A stretch of 64,000 bases of DNA. Source: Beijerinckiaceae bacterium (GTDB lineage: Bacteria; Pseudomonadota; Alphaproteobacteria; Rhizobiales; Beijerinckiaceae). The notes under the pieces were generated by a model that worked only from the letters and a program-made list of their open reading frames with translations, made no database searches and was not told the DNA's origin. Positions 63,296 to 64,000 of this stretch are shown in pieces. Numbering within the stretch: position 1 is the first letter of the stretch; each line of letters starts with the position of its first letter. The translations under genes and the position numbers were made by a program. The stretch is taken from the NCBI GenBank assembly GCA_009773635.1, contig WSYC01000007.1, positions 113,897 through 177,896 of the forward strand, given 5' to 3'.

Positions 63296-64000
63296 TCAGC
63301 CCGTGAAGCGGTTCGAGCGCGGGAAGCCTTTCGGCGGCAGCCGGCCGGATTCGGCGCGATGGCCGAGCCATTCAGCGAGATCATTCCCCTTGAGGCTGAA
63401 GGTGCGGCCAGCACTGTCGAGCCAGGTCAGGCCGGCTTCGGAGGCAAAAGTCTTGATATCGGAGAGCCCGCCCTCCTTGTAGCGCTGGAGGCGCACGCCC
63501 TTGCCGCGCGGCAACTCCGGCACCTCGTTCAGCGGGAAGGCGAGCAGCTTGCGGTTCTCGCCGACGATTGCGACCATATCACCCTCGATCGGGTGCGCGA
63601 CCCAGAGCCGCGCATCGTCGACATTCATCACCTGCCGGCCCTTGCGGGTGTTGCCGATGAGATCATCCGCCGCCACCACAAAACCGCGCGCATCCTTCGA
63701 GGCAATGAGGCGCTTCTGCCCTGAGACATAGGGGAAGGCGGCCATGATTTCGGCCTCGGAATCAAGATCGACCATCAGCCGGATCGGCTCGCCGAAGCCG
63801 CGCCCGCCGGGCAACCTGGAGGCCTCCAGCGTGAAGGCCTTGCCATCGGTGGACATCAGGATGACCTTCGCGGTCGTCTCGGTGGCGAAGGAGAAGGCGA
63901 GGCCGTCATCGCCCTTGAACTGGAGGTTCGTCAGGTCCACGCCGTGGCCCTTGAGCGCGCGGATCCAGCCCTTCTGCGTCACCACCACCGTGATCGGCTC
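63296..64000 (-). CDS. parC: DNA topoisomerase IV subunit A, C-terminal part (5' end outside window)
   Basis: VVVTQKGWIRALKGHGVDLTNLQFKGDDGLAFSFATETTAKVILMSTDGKAFTLEASRLPGGRGFGEPIRLMVDLD...ParC C-terminal repeats. Confidence 0.92.
   Translation of the reverse strand, partial: EPITVVVTQKGWIRALKGHGVDLTNLQFKGDDGLAFSFATETTAKVILMSTDGKAFTLEASRLPGGRGFGEPIRLMVDLDSEAEIMAAFPYVSGQKRLIASKDARGFVVAADDLIGNTRKGRQVMNVDDARLWVAHPIEGDMVAIVGENRKLLAFPLNEVPELPRGKGVRLQRYKEGGLSDIKTFASEAGLTWLDSAGRTFSLKGNDLAEWLGHRAESGRLPPKGFPRSNRFTG

Overview
This 64 kb, GC-rich window looks like an alphaproteobacterial, probably Hyphomicrobiales (Rhizobiales), chromosome segment. That placement rests on gene content and gene order only. 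Most of it is ordinary chromosome: an exopolysaccharide locus (GumC/Wzz-type, a broken Wza-type gene, GT4, Wzy/ligase-like, GT4), tRNA-Pro(GGG), a ugp-like ABC transporter with a metallophosphoesterase, a TRAP transporter with a divergent GntR/FCD regulator, frmA, an MCP fused to PilZ, opgH, merR/ihfA/fabH/plsX/DUF177/Cbp3-like, bamE, hppA, MFS, thiL/nusB/ribH/ribE/ribD/nrdR/glyA, ldtP/ldtR, hemB, ilvA-like, bpt and parC (partial). The best candidate for an undescribed system is at about 28.7-34.9 kb. There, a Zn-type dehydrogenase, a PTPS-fold protein that appears to have lost its canonical catalytic residues, a GT4, an SAM methyltransferase, a cytochrome b561, a stand-alone RibD-type reductase and a RibBA-like protein with a degenerate RibB half sit together, away from the canonical rib operon. 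This could be a GTP-derived pterin/pyrimidine-glycoside pathway. A second theme is several genes with short internal deletions or frameshifts (wza-like, lacI, SDR, ADH, and notably the canonical ribD), which reflect either gene decay or assembly error. Two copies of a dispersed palindromic repeat are present, one of which encodes the C-terminus of opgH. A separate palindromic element and an IS3-family remnant are also present. No rRNA, CRISPR array or prophage was recognised. All homology calls are from motif recognition, with no database search.
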